From positions 1 through 18,550 of the forward strand of contig JALLBK010000192.1 in assembly GCA_036940085.1 (NCBI GenBank): 18,550 nt of DNA. The letters are read 5' to 3'. Positions 17,826 through 18,550 of the stretch are shown here, piece after piece (positions within the stretch are counted from its first letter, which is position 1; each line of letters starts with the position of its first letter). The DNA comes from Discostella pseudostelligera. Its lineage: Eukaryota > Bacillariophyta > Thalassiosirophyceae > Thalassiosirales > Thalassiosiraceae. The position numbers were made by a program, and so were the translations under genes. Below the pieces are notes generated by a model, which saw only the letters and a list, made by a program, of their open reading frames with translations, was not told the DNA's origin and did no database searches.

Positions 17826-18550
17826 TGGCGTTCCTGAGGTAAGAGTAGGCATTATTCAGGAGTTGGAAGTGTGCTTGGGCTTCGAGGGCTGAGATGTCGA
17901 GAATTGAGGGTGAGTATTTGTCAGGGTGGTAGATCATTGACAAAATTCTGAATTGTGTTCTAATCTCTCTCGATGATGCGTTTTCTCTTAATCCCATGGC
18001 TCGGAGGGAGTCGTAAGAGGTTCTGCCAACGTTGTGGATGTTATAGTCATTGATATTGTGGTTAGCTGTTGGCGGTGGATGCGGCGGCTGTGCTGGCTGA
18101 TGTTGGTAGTGATGTTGATGATTTCGGCTTCTCCTACTCCTTCTGTGGCCGTGGCGAGGAGGGGGTGTGTTCTGTTGCTGTTGTTGTTGTTCATTGCGAT
18201 GGTTGGTGTCATTGTGATCATCATCTTGAGTGCCTGGTTGACGTCGTGGTCGGTTGGGATTTGGGGGTTGTAACGGCACTCCGGGTAGCTGGAGCTTCCT
18301 GATGTGGTAAGCCCATTCGTTTTTATCTAATGCAATTTTTAGCCAAAGTCTCAGCTCACCATCTTTATTTAATATTGGCTTGCTGTTTGTCTCTCTGGTG
18401 CTTTTGTTGGTCCAGGTGTGGATTTCTTCCATTTCATTGGGAAGGAGGAGATGAAGGCTGTTGACAATGGCCTTCTTGTTTGTCATGATGACTCCGGAAG
18501 GTGGCCTGGGGTTGTTGGAGAATGCAGTCAGGAGTTGTTTTGGAGGGCAG
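17821..18550 (-). CDS. J-domain protein, 3' part (partial at window edge)
   Basis: The minus-strand frame is open from the right edge of the window to TAG at 17821-17823, with about 242 codons visible. An internal Met at 18486 would give 221 aa, but the frame runs on upstream as QLLTAFSNNPRPPSGVI, so the real start probably lies outside. The C-terminal 64 residues form a J domain: YDSLRAMGLRENASSREIR, then the HPD signature (residues 187-189 counted from Met18486), then FQLLNNAYSYLR. J domains stimulate Hsp70 ATPases. Before it are a Gln/His/Pro/Asn-rich linker (about residues 80-150) and a segment with LRLWLKIALDKNEWAYHIR that resembles tails of retrotransposon polyproteins. Together with the tandem array just 3', this makes a mobile-element origin possible. 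That is inference; no reverse transcriptase or integrase motif is in view. Confidence 0.7.
   Translation of the reverse strand, partial: CPPKQLLTAFSNNPRPPSGVIMTNKKAIVNSLHLLLPNEMEEIHTWTNKSTRETNSKPILNKDGELRLWLKIALDKNEWAYHIRKLQLPGVPLQPPNPNRPRRQPGTQDDDHNDTNHRNEQQQQQQNTPPPRHGHRRSRRSRNHQHHYQHQPAQPPHPPPTANHNINDYNIHNVGRTSYDSLRAMGLRENASSREIRTQFRILSMIYHPDKYSPSILDISALEAQAHFQLLNNAYSYLRNAN

Noticed and set aside
1..18550. tRNA, rRNA, CRISPR array or bacterial operon signals
   Set aside because: None was seen. Spliced genes and organelle targeting sequences show a eukaryotic nuclear region. Small RNAs without strong sequence signatures cannot be excluded by eye.

Overview
The window is nuclear DNA of a photosynthetic eukaryote with short spliceosomal introns, most likely a centric diatom. 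The lineage rests on three observations. The plastid terminal oxidase has a signal peptide ending in a diatom-type 'SA-F' cleavage motif. Introns are mostly 44-134 nt (one of 401 nt) with GT-AG ends. Genes are dense, on both strands, with a few hundred bases between them. The species cannot be named from the sequence.

Layout, left to right: (1) 365-7342 (+) is a nearly intronless gene for the CCR4-NOT scaffold NOT1/CNOT1, with one 81-nt intron. (2) 7978-9566 (+) encodes the V-type ATPase V0 subunit d in two exons. (3) 9884-10771 (-) encodes a plastid terminal oxidase (PTOX). It converges on the ATPase gene and diverges from the next gene across about 375 bp that carries a 21-bp tandem repeat. 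(4) 11147-12274 (+) encodes mitochondrial ribosomal protein bL21m with a long presequence and an acidic insertion. (5) 12741-16208 (+) is a six-exon gene for a protein-only RNase P (PRORP: PPR region plus NYN metallonuclease). I rebuilt its exons by splicing; no single reading frame shows it whole. (6) 16366-16923 (-) is a four-exon gene for a 75-aa ATX1/ATOX1-type copper chaperone, also rebuilt by splicing. (7) 16924-18550 is looser, repeat-rich DNA. It holds a possible frameshifted ORF relic, a GT-rich tandem array with a unit of about 157 bp, and, at the right edge on the minus strand, the 3' part of a J-domain ORF that runs out of the window and may belong to a mobile element.

The genes are housekeeping functions and form no obvious pathway: mRNA deadenylation, organelle acidification, plastoquinol oxidation, mitochondrial translation, tRNA 5' processing and copper delivery. 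bL21m and PRORP are adjacent, on the same strand, and both begin with mitochondrial-type presequences, but eukaryotic adjacency alone does not show co-regulation. I did not find a convincing undescribed multi-gene system. The points most worth checking are the apparently degraded zinc site of PRORP, a duplicated splice acceptor (with an N base) in the PRORP nuclease domain, and the J-domain ORF with its downstream tandem array.
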